Shown here: piece after piece, positions 9,138 to 17,593 of the stretch | How positions within the stretch are numbered: position 1 is the stretch's first letter | How the letters are laid out: every line of letters begins with the position of its first letter | Assembly (NCBI RefSeq): GCF_002135355.1 | Contig: NZ_NEGE01000021.1 | Location: forward strand, 1 to 43,289 | Length of the DNA: 43,289 nt | From: Acinetobacter sp. ANC 4169 | GTDB lineage: Bacteria; Pseudomonadota; Gammaproteobacteria; Pseudomonadales; Moraxellaceae | Reading direction: 5' to 3' | Translations under genes and position numbers: made by a program | The notes under the pieces: generated by a model | The model's input: only the letters and a program-made list of their open reading frames with translations | Told to the model about the DNA's origin: nothing | Databases searched by the model: none

Positions 9138-10523
9138 TTAACTCACCGCTCTTAACTTCTTTGGCGGGATATCTTGACCCACAATCTCTTCAAAGCGCTG
9201 AATTTCATCTTCCAGGTGTGTGAGCAAGTTTTGCATCTTCGGTAAGGCATTGCGACAACCGGTTAAGCCCACTTCCAGTTTGTCTAAATAGCTGGTCATT
9301 GTAATATTAAGTGCCTGTCCATCCAGAACAATAGATGCAGGGTAGAGTGCATCTAATTTAGCACCATTCCAGTAGAGCGGTTCACGCGGTCCTGGAACAT
9401 TTGAAATCACGATATTGAACGCTTGGTGCTTTGGCATTACGCCTGACACAATGTTTAAGCCCGCAGCACCATAAACCAATGCGCTATAGTTTAAAATTTG
9501 ATTTGAATTCATGCGTTTGAAACGCTGTTTGGCATTTAACACGCTACGGCGAATAATTTGTAGCCGTTCTAATGGTGTTTCCTTATCCGTACCCAAGTTG
9601 GCTAGAATCATGGTGATACGGTTAGAGACATCAGAATTATCATCACGAACGGAGGCAGGTACCATCGCAATCAGCGGTTTTTTCGGTAATGCGTGTTGAC
9701 TGAGCAAATATTCACGCAGCGCGCCAGAACAGATGGCCAGTACTACATCATTAATGGTCACACCGAGTACTTTAGCAATTTTACTTAATCGAGCCAGTTC
9801 AAAAGATTGTGCAGCAAAACGACGAGAAGAACTCACGCGTTGATTCAAAATACTACTTGGCGCCTGGAAACTTGAAACATAGTCAGGATTACGTCCCATA
9901 TCTTTACAGATCGTCTGAGATAATTCATACATGACTTTTGGGGTTGCTTCAAATTGCTCTTTTAAGGCACCCATAATTTTTTTTATGCGACTCTGTGGTG
10001 GGGCTTTAATGCGTTTAGCACGTGGACCTTCAACACACCACAGTGGCACAATACTTTTGGTATTTGGATCATGCGACAGTGATTTTTCAACTAAACGCAT
10101 GCCGGCAATACCATCCACCATCGCATGGTGAATTTTAAAGTACATGGCAAAGCGGTTGCCTTCAATACCTTCAATAATATTACAGGTCCAAAGTGGTTTA
10201 GCACGATCAAGCAGTGCGCTATGCTCTTGTGAAATATAAGTGAGTAATTCACGGATTCGACCTGGATGCGGAAGCGCGATGTGACGGAAATGATGGTCTA
10301 AATCAAATTCCTGGTCTTCGTCCCAAAATAGGCCATTGAGTTTATTATTAAAAGGCGCAACAGGAAGACACTTGGATTTACGAATATCAGCAACGAGATC
10401 TTGAATAAATGTGTCAGGTGCATTGTCAGGAATTTGAAATAGAAACAGTCCACCGACATGCATCGGTTGTTGACGTTTTTCTAGCGACAAAAAAATAAAA
10501 TCAATTGGGTGTAATGGACGCAT
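9138..10523 (-). CDS. atfA: Wax ester synthase / acyl-CoA:diacylglycerol acyltransferase
   Basis: WS/DGAT transfers acyl groups from acyl-CoA to long-chain alcohols or diacylglycerol, making wax esters and triacylglycerol that are stored as inclusions. I place the start at the ATG at 10521-10523, because MRPLHPIDFIFLSLEKRQQP is the well-known start of Acinetobacter AtfA; an open frame extends 41 codons further upstream into the cysH terminator but shows no family similarity. The catalytic HHxxxDG is H132-H133-A-M-V-D137-G138, and the C-terminal half has the NVPGPREPLYWNGA motif. The 461-residue length agrees with AtfA of A. baylyi. It is a single-gene unit between terminators at 9080-9104 and 10652-10683. 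Confidence 0.96.
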   Translation of the reverse strand: MRPLHPIDFIFLSLEKRQQPMHVGGLFLFQIPDNAPDTFIQDLVADIRKSKCLPVAPFNNKLNGLFWDEDQEFDLDHHFRHIALPHPGRIRELLTYISQEHSALLDRAKPLWTCNIIEGIEGNRFAMYFKIHHAMVDGIAGMRLVEKSLSHDPNTKSIVPLWCVEGPRAKRIKAPPQSRIKKIMGALKEQFEATPKVMYELSQTICKDMGRNPDYVSSFQAPSSILNQRVSSSRRFAAQSFELARLSKIAKVLGVTINDVVLAICSGALREYLLSQHALPKKPLIAMVPASVRDDNSDVSNRITMILANLGTDKETPLERLQIIRRSVLNAKQRFKRMNSNQILNYSALVYGAAGLNIVSGVMPKHQAFNIVISNVPGPREPLYWNGAKLDALYPASIVLDGQALNITMTSYLDKLEVGLTGCRNALPKMQNLLTHLEDEIQRFEEIVGQDIPPKKLRAVS

Positions 10524-10651
10524 AGCGCGGAATGCCTCACTGCAATTTTTGGCTGTTCTTATATGAACAGGCTTGTTAGAATTATAAAAACCGTTTTTTA
10601 GTATATCTTTTTTCAAAAAGAAAAGAACTGCTTTATGTGTAATCATAAGTT

Positions 10652-10683
10652 AAAAAAAACCACTGAATCACAGTGGTTTTTTT
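10652..10683. terminator. Terminator downstream of cysH
   Basis: AAAAACCACTG and CAGTGGTTTTT surround a five-base loop, with A/T runs on both sides. It lies 11 bases after the cysH stop on the minus strand and separates cysH from atfA. Confidence 0.85.
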
Positions 10684-10693
10684 AAAAAAATTA

Positions 10694-11425
10694 TTATTTT
10701 AAATTTCCTGCATGTAAGCCACATTCTTTATGGGTAGCTTCTTCCCACCACCAGCGACCTTCGCGTTCATGCTGATTCGGCAATACAGGGCGGGTGCAAG
10801 GTTCACAGCCAATCGAAATAAAACCACGTTCATGCAAAGGATTATATGGAATTTCCATCATACGAATATAGTTCCATACGTCGGAACTCGACCAGTTTGC
10901 CAGCGGGTTATATTTAATGAGTTGTTTTCCAGGACCTGAAAAACCGGCATCTGCTTGAACTACTGGAATTTCAGTACGAGTGCCCGGGCTTTGGTCTTTA
11001 CGCTGACCGGTAATCCAGCCATCCAGCGTAGCCAGTTTTTTACGTAGGGGCTGAACTTTACGGATGCCACAACATTCTTTATGGCCATCTTGATAGAAGC
11101 TAAAGAAACCTTTTTCAGTGACCAGTTTTTGCATCACTTCTGTTTCCGGGAAGCAAATTTCGATCTCAATATTGTAGTGTTTACGGACAGTATCGATAAA
11201 TTGATAAGTTTCTGCATGTAAACGACCAGTATCGAGGCTAAAGACACGAAAAGGTTTACCCAGATGAGAAGCCATATCAATCAAAACGACATCTTCAGCC
11301 CCTGAAAATGAAATGGCAATTTCACCTTGCTGACTTAAGGCAAGTTCCAGAATCTCGCTGGGAGACTTATCGGCATATTCAGATGCAAGCGCATCAACAA
11401 GGTCAATGGTAGGGATGTGAGTCAT
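10694..11425 (-). CDS. cysH: Assimilatory adenylyl-sulfate (APS) reductase, CysH family
   Basis: This enzyme reduces activated sulfate to sulfite in cysteine synthesis. The 243-residue protein has the N-type pyrophosphatase loop ([15 protein letters not shown]), the [11 protein letters not shown] motif and the C-terminal catalytic KECGLH with Cys235. It also carries two cysteine pairs, C118-C119 (KECCGIRK) and C207-C210 (GCEPC), which bind a [4Fe-4S] cluster and mark the APS-reducing type rather than the PAPS-reducing enzyme of E. coli. The start ATG at 11423-11425 has a weak ribosome-binding sequence. It is transcribed divergently from thrH, with about 200 bp between start codons. Confidence 0.95.
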   Translation of the reverse strand: MTHIPTIDLVDALASEYADKSPSEILELALSQQGEIAISFSGAEDVVLIDMASHLGKPFRVFSLDTGRLHAETYQFIDTVRKHYNIEIEICFPETEVMQKLVTEKGFFSFYQDGHKECCGIRKVQPLRKKLATLDGWITGQRKDQSPGTRTEIPVVQADAGFSGPGKQLIKYNPLANWSSSDVWNYIRMMEIPYNPLHERGFISIGCEPCTRPVLPNQHEREGRWWWEEATHKECGLHAGNLK

Positions 11426-11623
11426 GACAGTTCCTGGCTATAGGCTTGGATACTTAAAAACCTATATTAATTTATTTCACAACGATTTTAATAGAATTGA
11501 AATAATCTGCTTAGCACTAAAAAATAAATACTTATGAATAAAATAGATTTAAAAAACAGCACCTGAAATATCAATTTTTAAGCTATGATAGCGCAAAATT
11601 TTTCACTGACATTGGGAGAACCC

Positions 11624-12241
11624 ATGGAAATCGTATGTCTTGATCTTGAGGGTGTGTTAGTTCCAGAAATTTGGATTAACTTTGCCAAAAAAACTGGAAT
11701 TAAAGCATTGGAAGCCACTACACGTGATATTCCAGACTACGATGTGTTAATGACGCAGCGCCTGAATATTTTAAAAGAGCACGGTTTGGGCTTGAATGAT
11801 ATTCAGGACGTGATTGCAGATATGGGACCTTTCCCGGGTGCTAAAGAATTTGTGAAATGGGTGAGTACGCATTTCCAGTTGATTATTCTTTCAGATACTT
11901 TCTATGAGTTTGCTCATCCTTTAATGAAGCAACTGGATTGGCCAACCATTTTCTGCCATAAATTGGAAACTGATGAAAATGGCATGATCACAGATTATAA
12001 ACTGCGCCAGCCAGATCAAAAGCGTCAGGCAGTTAAAGCTCTGCATGGTTTGAACTTCCGCGTGATTGCTGCTGGTGATTCATATAATGATACTACGATG
12101 CTAGGCGAAGCAGACCACGGCTTCCTGTTTGATGCGCCTGAAAATGTGATTGCGGAATTCCCGCAATTCCCACCTATTCATGGTTATGACGCGTTAAAAG
12201 AAGCAATTCGTAATGCTTCAGTGCGTAATATTCCGGCTTAA
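11624..12241 (+). CDS. thrH: Phosphoserine phosphatase / homoserine phosphotransferase ThrH
   Basis: ThrH is a HAD-superfamily enzyme that dephosphorylates phosphoserine and can pass the phosphate to homoserine, linking serine and threonine synthesis. The start MEIVCLDLEGVLVPEIW is characteristic, with the HAD motif I Asp residue in CLDLEGV. Motif II Ser/Thr is in LIILSDTFYEF, and motif III/IV is in VIAAGDSYNDTTMLGEAD. I chose the ATG at 11624 because GGGAGA lies five bases before it; the frame is open for 13 more codons upstream without support. The 205-residue length is right for ThrH, not for SerB. A terminator follows at 12265. Confidence 0.94.
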   Translation: MEIVCLDLEGVLVPEIWINFAKKTGIKALEATTRDIPDYDVLMTQRLNILKEHGLGLNDIQDVIADMGPFPGAKEFVKWVSTHFQLIILSDTFYEFAHPLMKQLDWPTIFCHKLETDENGMITDYKLRQPDQKRQAVKALHGLNFRVIAAGDSYNDTTMLGEADHGFLFDAPENVIAEFPQFPPIHGYDALKEAIRNASVRNIPA

Positions 12242-12264
12242 TATTTTTAAGTTTATAGAATAAG

Positions 12265-12290
12265 AAAGGGCGCTTTATGCGCCCTTTTTT
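12265..12290. terminator. Terminator between thrH and the first FadL-type gene
   Basis: AAAGGGCGC and GCGCCCTTT form a nine-base stem with a five-base loop, followed by six T. It is best placed for thrH on the plus strand but may also end the convergent FadL-type gene. Confidence 0.87.
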
Positions 12291-12315
12291 GTTTGATCCT
12301 AATTTTTAGAGCAAA

Positions 12316-13686
12316 TTAGAAGCGGTAACCGATTTTCAAGCTATAACCAATCGCATCATTGTCTTCAAAGTTAGCTGCTGACAAATCTGTACCAAAATAG
12401 CTAGCGACTTGTGATTTAGCATCACCAAGCCAGAAGTATTTAACACCTGCTTGAACAAATGACTGTGGAGTAGGAGAGAATTGACCACCTAAACCTACAC
12501 TCCAATATCCTTCAGTTGGACCAAGAGTAGATACTGGATTACCTGCACCAGAATCCCAACCAACCATGACTGTACCAGCCCATTGATCATTAATTTTACG
12601 GCCTACACCAACGTTAGCAGAAATTTGATCTTTATCATAAGCTACTAAATCAAAGCCACGTGGATTGTTGATTTGAGATTGAGTTAATGCAGATGCAAGT
12701 TGTCCAAACTGATGTGGACGAATTGCAAATTTAGACCATTCAACCCAACGTAGTTGAGCAAATGCAACTGTATTGGCCATAATGCCTGTCTGTAAATCAA
12801 GATTTACAGATTGTGGGGTAGTAATTTTAGTTTTTTTATCTGACTCATAATAACTAAGGGGAGGAAGTTTCCCTGTTAATGGGAATCCAGCAGCATATGG
12901 CATTTCTTCATAAACATTAACTTTATGATCAATTTCTGAACGGTATGTAAGGGCTGCTTTAAGTGCGATTTCAGGAATTTGATAAGCAATACCAGCTAGC
13001 CAACCGATAGATGAATTTTCACCAATTTTAGCATTGTAGCCAGTATAGTCAGCTCCTGTTACTGAATTCTTTGGTTTATAGCAAGCACCGATAGAGCATG
13101 CTGGACCACCAAGAGGGCCATATGCCGAACCTCTGAGTTGTACATCACCTTTTACAGTTTGATAAACTGGACCTGCATAAATATTCCAGTTCTCAGTTGG
13201 CTGAAAACCAAAAATGAACGAAAGATTTTGAGTTTGAACATCAACGTTGGTAGCTTCATTTCCGTATGTAAAAGCACCTACATTATTTGCTCCAAGACTT
13301 ACAGCATCTTTACTGGTATGGCGCTGATCATCAAGTGAATATGCAGCTTTAGCACCAAAAGGCTGGTCATAAATTAAACCAAATGAAAGATTGTCGGTCA
13401 TTTGAACTTTTAGAGCTGCATTATAAAAGTGGTAACTTTCAGCCATATCTCCTAGTTCAGAATTTTGTAAAGTATTTTCCTTCTTGGTAATTCCAATTGG
13501 AGTCCAATCTGAATTCATTTTGCCAGATACATCTGCATCCAATGCAGAAATACCCACTTCAAAATAGTTTCCAGGCTGTAAAAATGCTGAAATAGATTGT
13601 CCCGAACGGTCCATAGCTGCGGCAAAAACAGCACTTGTTGGTAAGCTTGCTAAAATGATTGCACTGCTAAGAGCTTTTAAGTTCAT
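12316..13686 (-). CDS. FadL/OMPP1/TodX-family outer-membrane transporter, paralog 1
   Basis: Proteins of this family form 14-stranded beta-barrels that take up long-chain fatty acids or other hydrophobic compounds across the outer membrane. The 456-residue protein has a signal peptide (MNLKALSSAIILASLPTSAVFA, roughly 22 residues), the hatch-region stretch LDRSGQSISAFLQPGNYFE shared with the next two genes, beta-strand repeats with alternating aromatic residues and a C-terminal aromatic end (KIGYRF). I chose the ATG at 13684-13686 because AAGGAAAG precedes it. A loop contains the only cysteines (ACSIGACY), which are absent from the two paralogs. It has its own promoter with the shared palindrome at 13802-13815. 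The substrate is not known. Confidence 0.9.
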   Translation of the reverse strand: MNLKALSSAIILASLPTSAVFAAAMDRSGQSISAFLQPGNYFEVGISALDADVSGKMNSDWTPIGITKKENTLQNSELGDMAESYHFYNAALKVQMTDNLSFGLIYDQPFGAKAAYSLDDQRHTSKDAVSLGANNVGAFTYGNEATNVDVQTQNLSFIFGFQPTENWNIYAGPVYQTVKGDVQLRGSAYGPLGGPACSIGACYKPKNSVTGADYTGYNAKIGENSSIGWLAGIAYQIPEIALKAALTYRSEIDHKVNVYEEMPYAAGFPLTGKLPPLSYYESDKKTKITTPQSVNLDLQTGIMANTVAFAQLRWVEWSKFAIRPHQFGQLASALTQSQINNPRGFDLVAYDKDQISANVGVGRKINDQWAGTVMVGWDSGAGNPVSTLGPTEGYWSVGLGGQFSPTPQSFVQAGVKYFWLGDAKSQVASYFGTDLSAANFEDNDAIGYSLKIGYRF

Positions 13687-13781
13687 TTTTCTTTCCTTGA
13701 CTCTTAAATGTAACAAAACGCATCTATGCGTTAATGAAAATAGTAGATATGTAAATTATTTTTAACTCTATCTATGTGTGA

Positions 13782-13815
13782 AAAATATCATAATAAAAAA
13801 AAGAGTAAATACTCT
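13782..13815 (-). promoter_or_regulatory. Putative promoter and palindromic operator of FadL-type paralog 1
   Basis: On the minus strand the perfect palindrome AGAGTA-TT-TACTCT (13802-13815) contains TTTACT, a fair -35. Sixteen bases later is TATTTT (13782-13787), a fair -10. The same arrangement occurs before the other two paralogs. A second near-copy (one mismatch) is at 13863-13876, exactly 61 bp further upstream. The rest of the gap up to 14020 is A/T-rich and shows no gene. Confidence 0.6.
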
Positions 13816-14020
13816 ATATGGAACATTTGGTAAAATTAAAACCATTGTTTTATGGTGAAAATAGATTATTTACTCTATTTTTTTATATAAGGTATTGAAA
13901 ATAAAAAAATAAAATAACGCACCAAAACAATGCGAATAAATTGATTTGAATGTTTAAAAAACGTTCAATTGAATCCGGGTTCAAAATAAATATTATTTTT
14001 AGAAATTATATTTTATTTTT

Positions 14021-14057
14021 CTAATAAAAAAGGAGCTTCGTGTTTATGAAGCTCCTT
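14021..14057 (-). terminator. Terminator of FadL-type paralog 2
   Basis: The stem AAGGAGCTTC/GAAGCTCCTT (ten bases) has an eight-base loop, and an A-run on the plus strand gives the T-tract for minus-strand transcripts. It lies 20 bases after the stop of the gene at 14078. Confidence 0.87.
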
Positions 14058-14077
14058 AAACAGAAAATGCTTACTTA

Positions 14078-15235
14078 TTAAAATTTGTAGCCAATTTTCA
14101 TACCATACGCGAGTGCAGTATTGTCTTCAAAGTCGCCAACTGGACTACCACCAGTTTGTGCTTTGGCATCACCTAACCAAAGGTATTTTACGCCAGCAGC
14201 AATAAAGTAGTTTTCAGCAGGGCTGTATTGTGCACCTAAACCTACACTCCAGTTTCCTTCTACAGGACCAAGTGTAGTTACAGGGTTACCTGCGCCAGAA
14301 TCATAACCAACAGAAGCTGAACCTGCCCATTTGGCATTGAATTTACGTGATACACCTGTGGTAATTGACCATTGGTCATCAGAGTAATCAATGAGGTTTT
14401 GCGCTTTGCCTTTTGCAGCAGCAGTAGCTAATGCCAAATTGGTTGGTTTGACTGCAAATTGATCCCAATGCACCCAACGCAGATTAGCGAATGCTAGAGT
14501 ATCTTTTGCAATACCTGATTGCAAATCAAGGTTTACAGATTGAGGTGTAACCACTTCAGTATGTGACTGAGGACGAATCACTGTGCCAAAACCAAATGTT
14601 TCTGAAGTATCAAGTTCATGTTTGATTTCAGAACGATAAGTCACCGCAGCTTTTAATGCAATTTCAGGAATAGAGTAAGCTGCACCTGCAATCCAGCCGA
14701 ATGCTTCATCCTCTTTAAAGTTAACATCATAGCCACCTAGCATGGTTGGACCACCGTATGCTGCACCGCGTAAAGAGACTTGACCTTTTACTGTTTGATA
14801 TACAGGTCCGGCATAGAAATTCCAGTTTTCATTTGGTTGGTAACCCACTAATGCAGTGATATTATTGGTCTTTACTTCTACATGAGTACCTTGGTTAACT
14901 GATTTTTCTGCAAATACACTATTTTCTACCGCGTATGTTGCATCTGCGCCATAAGGCTGATCATAAAGTAAACCTAATGAAACTTTATTTGTTGCTTGTA
15001 CCTTAATTGCAGCTGAAGGGGAGGTGTAGTCATCACCCATATCACTGACTTTGTTTCCAGCAATATCTTTTCCTTCCACCGTCGGATCAATGACTGTAAA
15101 ACCAGCTTCAGCATAGTTTCCAGGCTGTAAAAATGCAGAAATTGATTGACCAGAACGATCTAAACCACCCGCAAAAGCAGCACTGGCTGGAACTAAACTA
15201 AGTAAAATGGCTGAATGAATGGCTGTAAGCTTCAT
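14078..15235 (-). CDS. FadL/OMPP1/TodX-family outer-membrane transporter, paralog 2
   Basis: This is the shortest of the three tandem FadL-type proteins (385 residues). It has a signal peptide (MKLTAIHSAILLSLVPASAAFA), the shared hatch motif LDRSGQSISAFLQPGNYAE, and the family barrel pattern ending in MKIGYKF. Compared with paralogs 1 and 3 it lacks roughly 50-70 residues, mostly in the extracellular-loop regions near residue 50-60 and residue 150-240, which suggests a different ligand. It has its own promoter (15280-15313) and terminator (14021-14057), so it is not simply co-transcribed with paralog 3. Confidence 0.9.
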   Translation of the reverse strand: MKLTAIHSAILLSLVPASAAFAGGLDRSGQSISAFLQPGNYAEAGFTVIDPTVEGKDIAGNKVSDMGDDYTSPSAAIKVQATNKVSLGLLYDQPYGADATYAVENSVFAEKSVNQGTHVEVKTNNITALVGYQPNENWNFYAGPVYQTVKGQVSLRGAAYGGPTMLGGYDVNFKEDEAFGWIAGAAYSIPEIALKAAVTYRSEIKHELDTSETFGFGTVIRPQSHTEVVTPQSVNLDLQSGIAKDTLAFANLRWVHWDQFAVKPTNLALATAAAKGKAQNLIDYSDDQWSITTGVSRKFNAKWAGSASVGYDSGAGNPVTTLGPVEGNWSVGLGAQYSPAENYFIAAGVKYLWLGDAKAQTGGSPVGDFEDNTALAYGMKIGYKF

Positions 15236-15279
15236 AGATTCTTTTCCCTGAGCTGCTTAATCTTTTAAAAAGTTACGCG

Positions 15280-15313
15280 AAAGTAACATAAATAAAATAA
15301 GAGTAAATGCTCA
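15280..15313 (-). promoter_or_regulatory. Putative promoter and palindromic operator of FadL-type paralog 2
   Basis: The plus-strand sequence AGAGTAAATGCTCA (15300-15313) is the shared palindrome with two departures from symmetry. Read on the minus strand, TTTACT is followed after 16 bases by TACTTT (15280-15285). A further partial copy, AGAGTAAAAGTACT, is at 15361-15374, again exactly 61 bp upstream of the first, and another AGAGTAA is at 15415. The predicted leader is about 38 bases. The rest of this 330-bp gap shows no gene. Confidence 0.55.
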
Positions 15314-15516
15314 GCTTGGATTGGAAAATGAACTGTATAATTCAAAAAATGAACTTGAATAGAGTAAAAGTACTAACAATACTTTTGTATATTAATGATT
15401 TATAAGTGAAAAAATAGAGTAATAAGCTTAAAAAAAATGACTAATAGCGGTAATTTCTTTTGATCAATTTTAAAACATATAGGTTTAAGTCTTGGGCAAA
15501 ACAAGAGGTATTATGT

Positions 15517-15546
15517 AAAAAGACCATTACGAACAATGGTCTTTTT
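15517..15546 (-). terminator. Terminator of FadL-type paralog 3
   Basis: AAAAAGACCATT and AATGGTCTTTTT form a 12-base stem with a six-base loop. It lies 19 bases after the stop of the gene at 15566. Confidence 0.88.
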
Positions 15547-15565
15547 ATCTTTCAGTTAAATAATA

Positions 15566-16864
15566 TTAGAAGCGGTAACCGATTTTTAAACCATATGCAA
15601 GTGCATCATTGTCTTCAAAGTCTGCAACATATGAGCTAGAACCGGCATCAGAAGCTGCTTGTGCTTTCGCATCGCCTAGCCAGAAATATTTCACACCGCC
15701 AGCGATGAAGTAGTTAGGCGCCGGACTGAATTGTAAACCAAGACCCACATTCCAATATCCTTCAGTAGGACCAAGGGTAGATACAGGATTGCCTGCGCCC
15801 GTGTCATAACCTACTGATACGTTGCCTGCCCATTTTTCGTCAAATTTACGACCCACACCTACGGTAGCAGAAATTTGATCATCAGTATAAGAAACAATAT
15901 TAAAGCCATTCGGATTATTCGGTGTTGCACCAGCAGCACCTAACTTTTCAGAAACTTTTCCAAATTGTTCAGGACGAATCGAGAATTCTTTCCAGTTCAC
16001 CCAACGAACGTTAGCAAATGCTACCGTATCTGCCATGATGCCTGTTTGAAAGTCAAGGTTTACGGATTGTGGCGTAGTAATTTTTGTATTGGTTTGTACA
16101 TCATAGCTAGGTAAAGCTGCTGGTGAACCTGGCAATGGGAGACCAAGAATATTACTTACGCCATACTCATGAGTATCAGATTCATGATCGATTTCAGAGC
16201 GATATGTTAAAGACGCTTTGAGTGCAATATCAGGAATTTGATAAGCCAAACCTGCTAGCCAACCTACGGCATTGTCTTCCTTCATATTCGCATTATATTG
16301 ACCTAAAGCAGTGGTACTACCATAAGCCAAGCCACGTAACTGAATATTACCTTTAACAGTTTGATAAACTGGACCTGCATAAATATTCCAGTTTTCAGTT
16401 GGCTGGAAACCAAATAACATAGAAATGTTTTGTGATTTTACTTCAACATTGGTTGCTTCCGTACCATTATGGAAAACTCCACCAGCAGCTGGATTTAAAT
16501 AAGTATCGGTAGAGTAAGTTGCTTCAGCACCAAAAGGTTGATCATAAATTATCCCTAAAGAAAATTGATCAGTAAGTTGAAGCTTTAAAGCTGCGCTTGG
16601 GAAATAGTAATCATCTGCCATTTCTCCAACTGATGTTCCACGATAGGCAGGCGCTAACGGGGCTGCTGCACCACCAGGTGTCCAGTTATTTTGTACTTTC
16701 CCTGACACATTTGGATCCAAAACAGAAATACCCGCTTCGAAATAATTACCAGGTTGTAGGAATGCTGAAATAGATTGACCTGAACGGTCCAAAGCAGCTG
16801 CGAATGCACCTGTCATTGGTACTGTTGCAAGAAGCATGGCTGTACTAAGAGTTTTTAATTTCAT
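15566..16864 (-). CDS. FadL/OMPP1/TodX-family outer-membrane transporter, paralog 3
   Basis: This third tandem member is 432 residues from the ATG at 16862-16864, chosen because AGGAAAG lies just before it; the frame is open for eight more codons upstream. It has a signal peptide ending near SerXAla-type residues (MTGAFA), the common hatch stretch LDRSGQSISAFLQPGNYFE, and a C-terminal KIGYRF. It is visibly closer to paralog 1 than to paralog 2: both share NLDFQTGIMA/NLDLQTGIMA and GNPVSTLGPTEGYW. This points to repeated tandem duplication followed by loop divergence. It is probably a hydrophobic-compound channel in the outer membrane; the substrate is unknown. Confidence 0.9.
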   Translation of the reverse strand: MKLKTLSTAMLLATVPMTGAFAAALDRSGQSISAFLQPGNYFEAGISVLDPNVSGKVQNNWTPGGAAAPLAPAYRGTSVGEMADDYYFPSAALKLQLTDQFSLGIIYDQPFGAEATYSTDTYLNPAAGGVFHNGTEATNVEVKSQNISMLFGFQPTENWNIYAGPVYQTVKGNIQLRGLAYGSTTALGQYNANMKEDNAVGWLAGLAYQIPDIALKASLTYRSEIDHESDTHEYGVSNILGLPLPGSPAALPSYDVQTNTKITTPQSVNLDFQTGIMADTVAFANVRWVNWKEFSIRPEQFGKVSEKLGAAGATPNNPNGFNIVSYTDDQISATVGVGRKFDEKWAGNVSVGYDTGAGNPVSTLGPTEGYWNVGLGLQFSPAPNYFIAGGVKYFWLGDAKAQAASDAGSSSYVADFEDNDALAYGLKIGYRF

Positions 16865-16980
16865 TCTTTGTCTTTCCTTGAGGTACAAATTTATTACGGC
16901 TGATTTATGTTATGAATACGCTGATTTTTTTTGGTAATATTGGTCTTATAACTCAATATTATTTGTTACTCCATGTCACA

Positions 16981-17014
16981 AAAATAGCACAATAAAAAAA
17001 AGAGTAAATGCTCT
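16981..17014 (-). promoter_or_regulatory. Putative promoter and palindromic operator of FadL-type paralog 3
   Basis: The plus-strand sequence AGAGTAAATGCTCT (17001-17014) is the shared palindrome with one mismatch. On the minus strand TTTACT is followed after 16 bases by TATTTT (16981-16986), as for paralog 1. An additional perfect palindrome ATAGAG-TT-CTCTAT is at 17196-17209. The predicted leader is about 110 bases. Confidence 0.58.
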
Positions 17015-17439
17015 ACAAAAAACTATCGTGTTTAAAATGTCGGCATATTAGAGTTTTTAATCTAAAATTAGATTAATATTTTATTTTAAATTATTGAAAA
17101 ATAATTAATTAAAATGATTTTTTAATGATTTAATGTTAATATTTATTTGATTAAAAAATAACCATTTATCGTAAAAAGTGTAATATTTTTATGTGATAGA
17201 GTTCTCTATTTTGAAAATGGTATTTGAAATGAAGAAATAGATATTCATGAGATCTAATTTTTAAAATATTTCTTGTGAAGGATTTTTATTTTAGAATTTT
17301 TAAAAACCGTATCATTAGCCGGCTAAGGAAAATTTTAAAGATAAAAATGGATAGGAAATGAGGCTCAAAGCGAGCTTAATAGAATTTTGGATTCTTTTTT
17401 ATTAAATATTTTCATTAAACATTCAGAGGGAAAATATTG
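17015..17439. other. A/T-rich gap without a recognisable gene
   Basis: Between the paralog 3 promoter and the tRNA gene there is no open frame with a plausible start and ribosome-binding sequence. The only structure I see is the palindrome at 17196-17209 (ATAGAG-TT-CTCTAT), whose half resembles the FadL-gene operator half AGAGTA. Otherwise the stretch is low-complexity A and T. Confidence 0.6.
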
Positions 17440-17512
17440 TGCGCCCTGCGGGAGTCGAACCCGCGTCGGTCACTTAGGAGGCAACTGCTCTATCCAGTTA
17501 AGCTAAGGGCAC
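17440..17512 (-). tRNA. tRNA-Arg (anticodon CCT)
   Basis: The minus strand folds as a full cloverleaf of 73 nucleotides. The acceptor stem is GTGCCCT with AGGGCGC (one G-T pair), the anticodon stem is GTTGC/GTGAC, the loop CTCCTAA places CCT at positions 34-36, and the T-arm CGGGTTCGACTCCCG is standard. The discriminator base is A and no CCA is encoded. It would read the rare AGG codon. No integrase lies beside it. Confidence 0.96.
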
Positions 17513-17542
17513 AAAACGCAGCTAATTTAGCGCAAATAGGTA

Positions 17543-17577
17543 TAAAAAAAAAGTTACTACCGAAGTAATAACTTTTT
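17543..17577 (-). terminator. Terminator of the aroP-like gene
   Basis: AAGTTA and TAACTT form the base of a hairpin with one mismatch inside, flanked by long A and T runs on the two sides. On the minus strand it follows the permease stop by 17 bases and ends in a long T-tract. Confidence 0.7.
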
Positions 17578-17593
17578 TATTTACATAACTTAT

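Noticed and set aside
10524..10646. N-terminal extension of AtfA by 41 residues
   Set aside because: AtfA proteins start at MRPLHPIDF; the extension is A/T-rich and runs up to the cysH terminator.
13138..13338. Plus-strand frame of 66 codons inside FadL-type paralog 1
   Set aside because: It lies opposite a well-supported gene and has no ribosome-binding site; a shadow frame.
17440..17512. tRNA-Arg as an attachment site of a genomic island
   Set aside because: No integrase gene or direct repeat of the tRNA 3' end is visible in the window.
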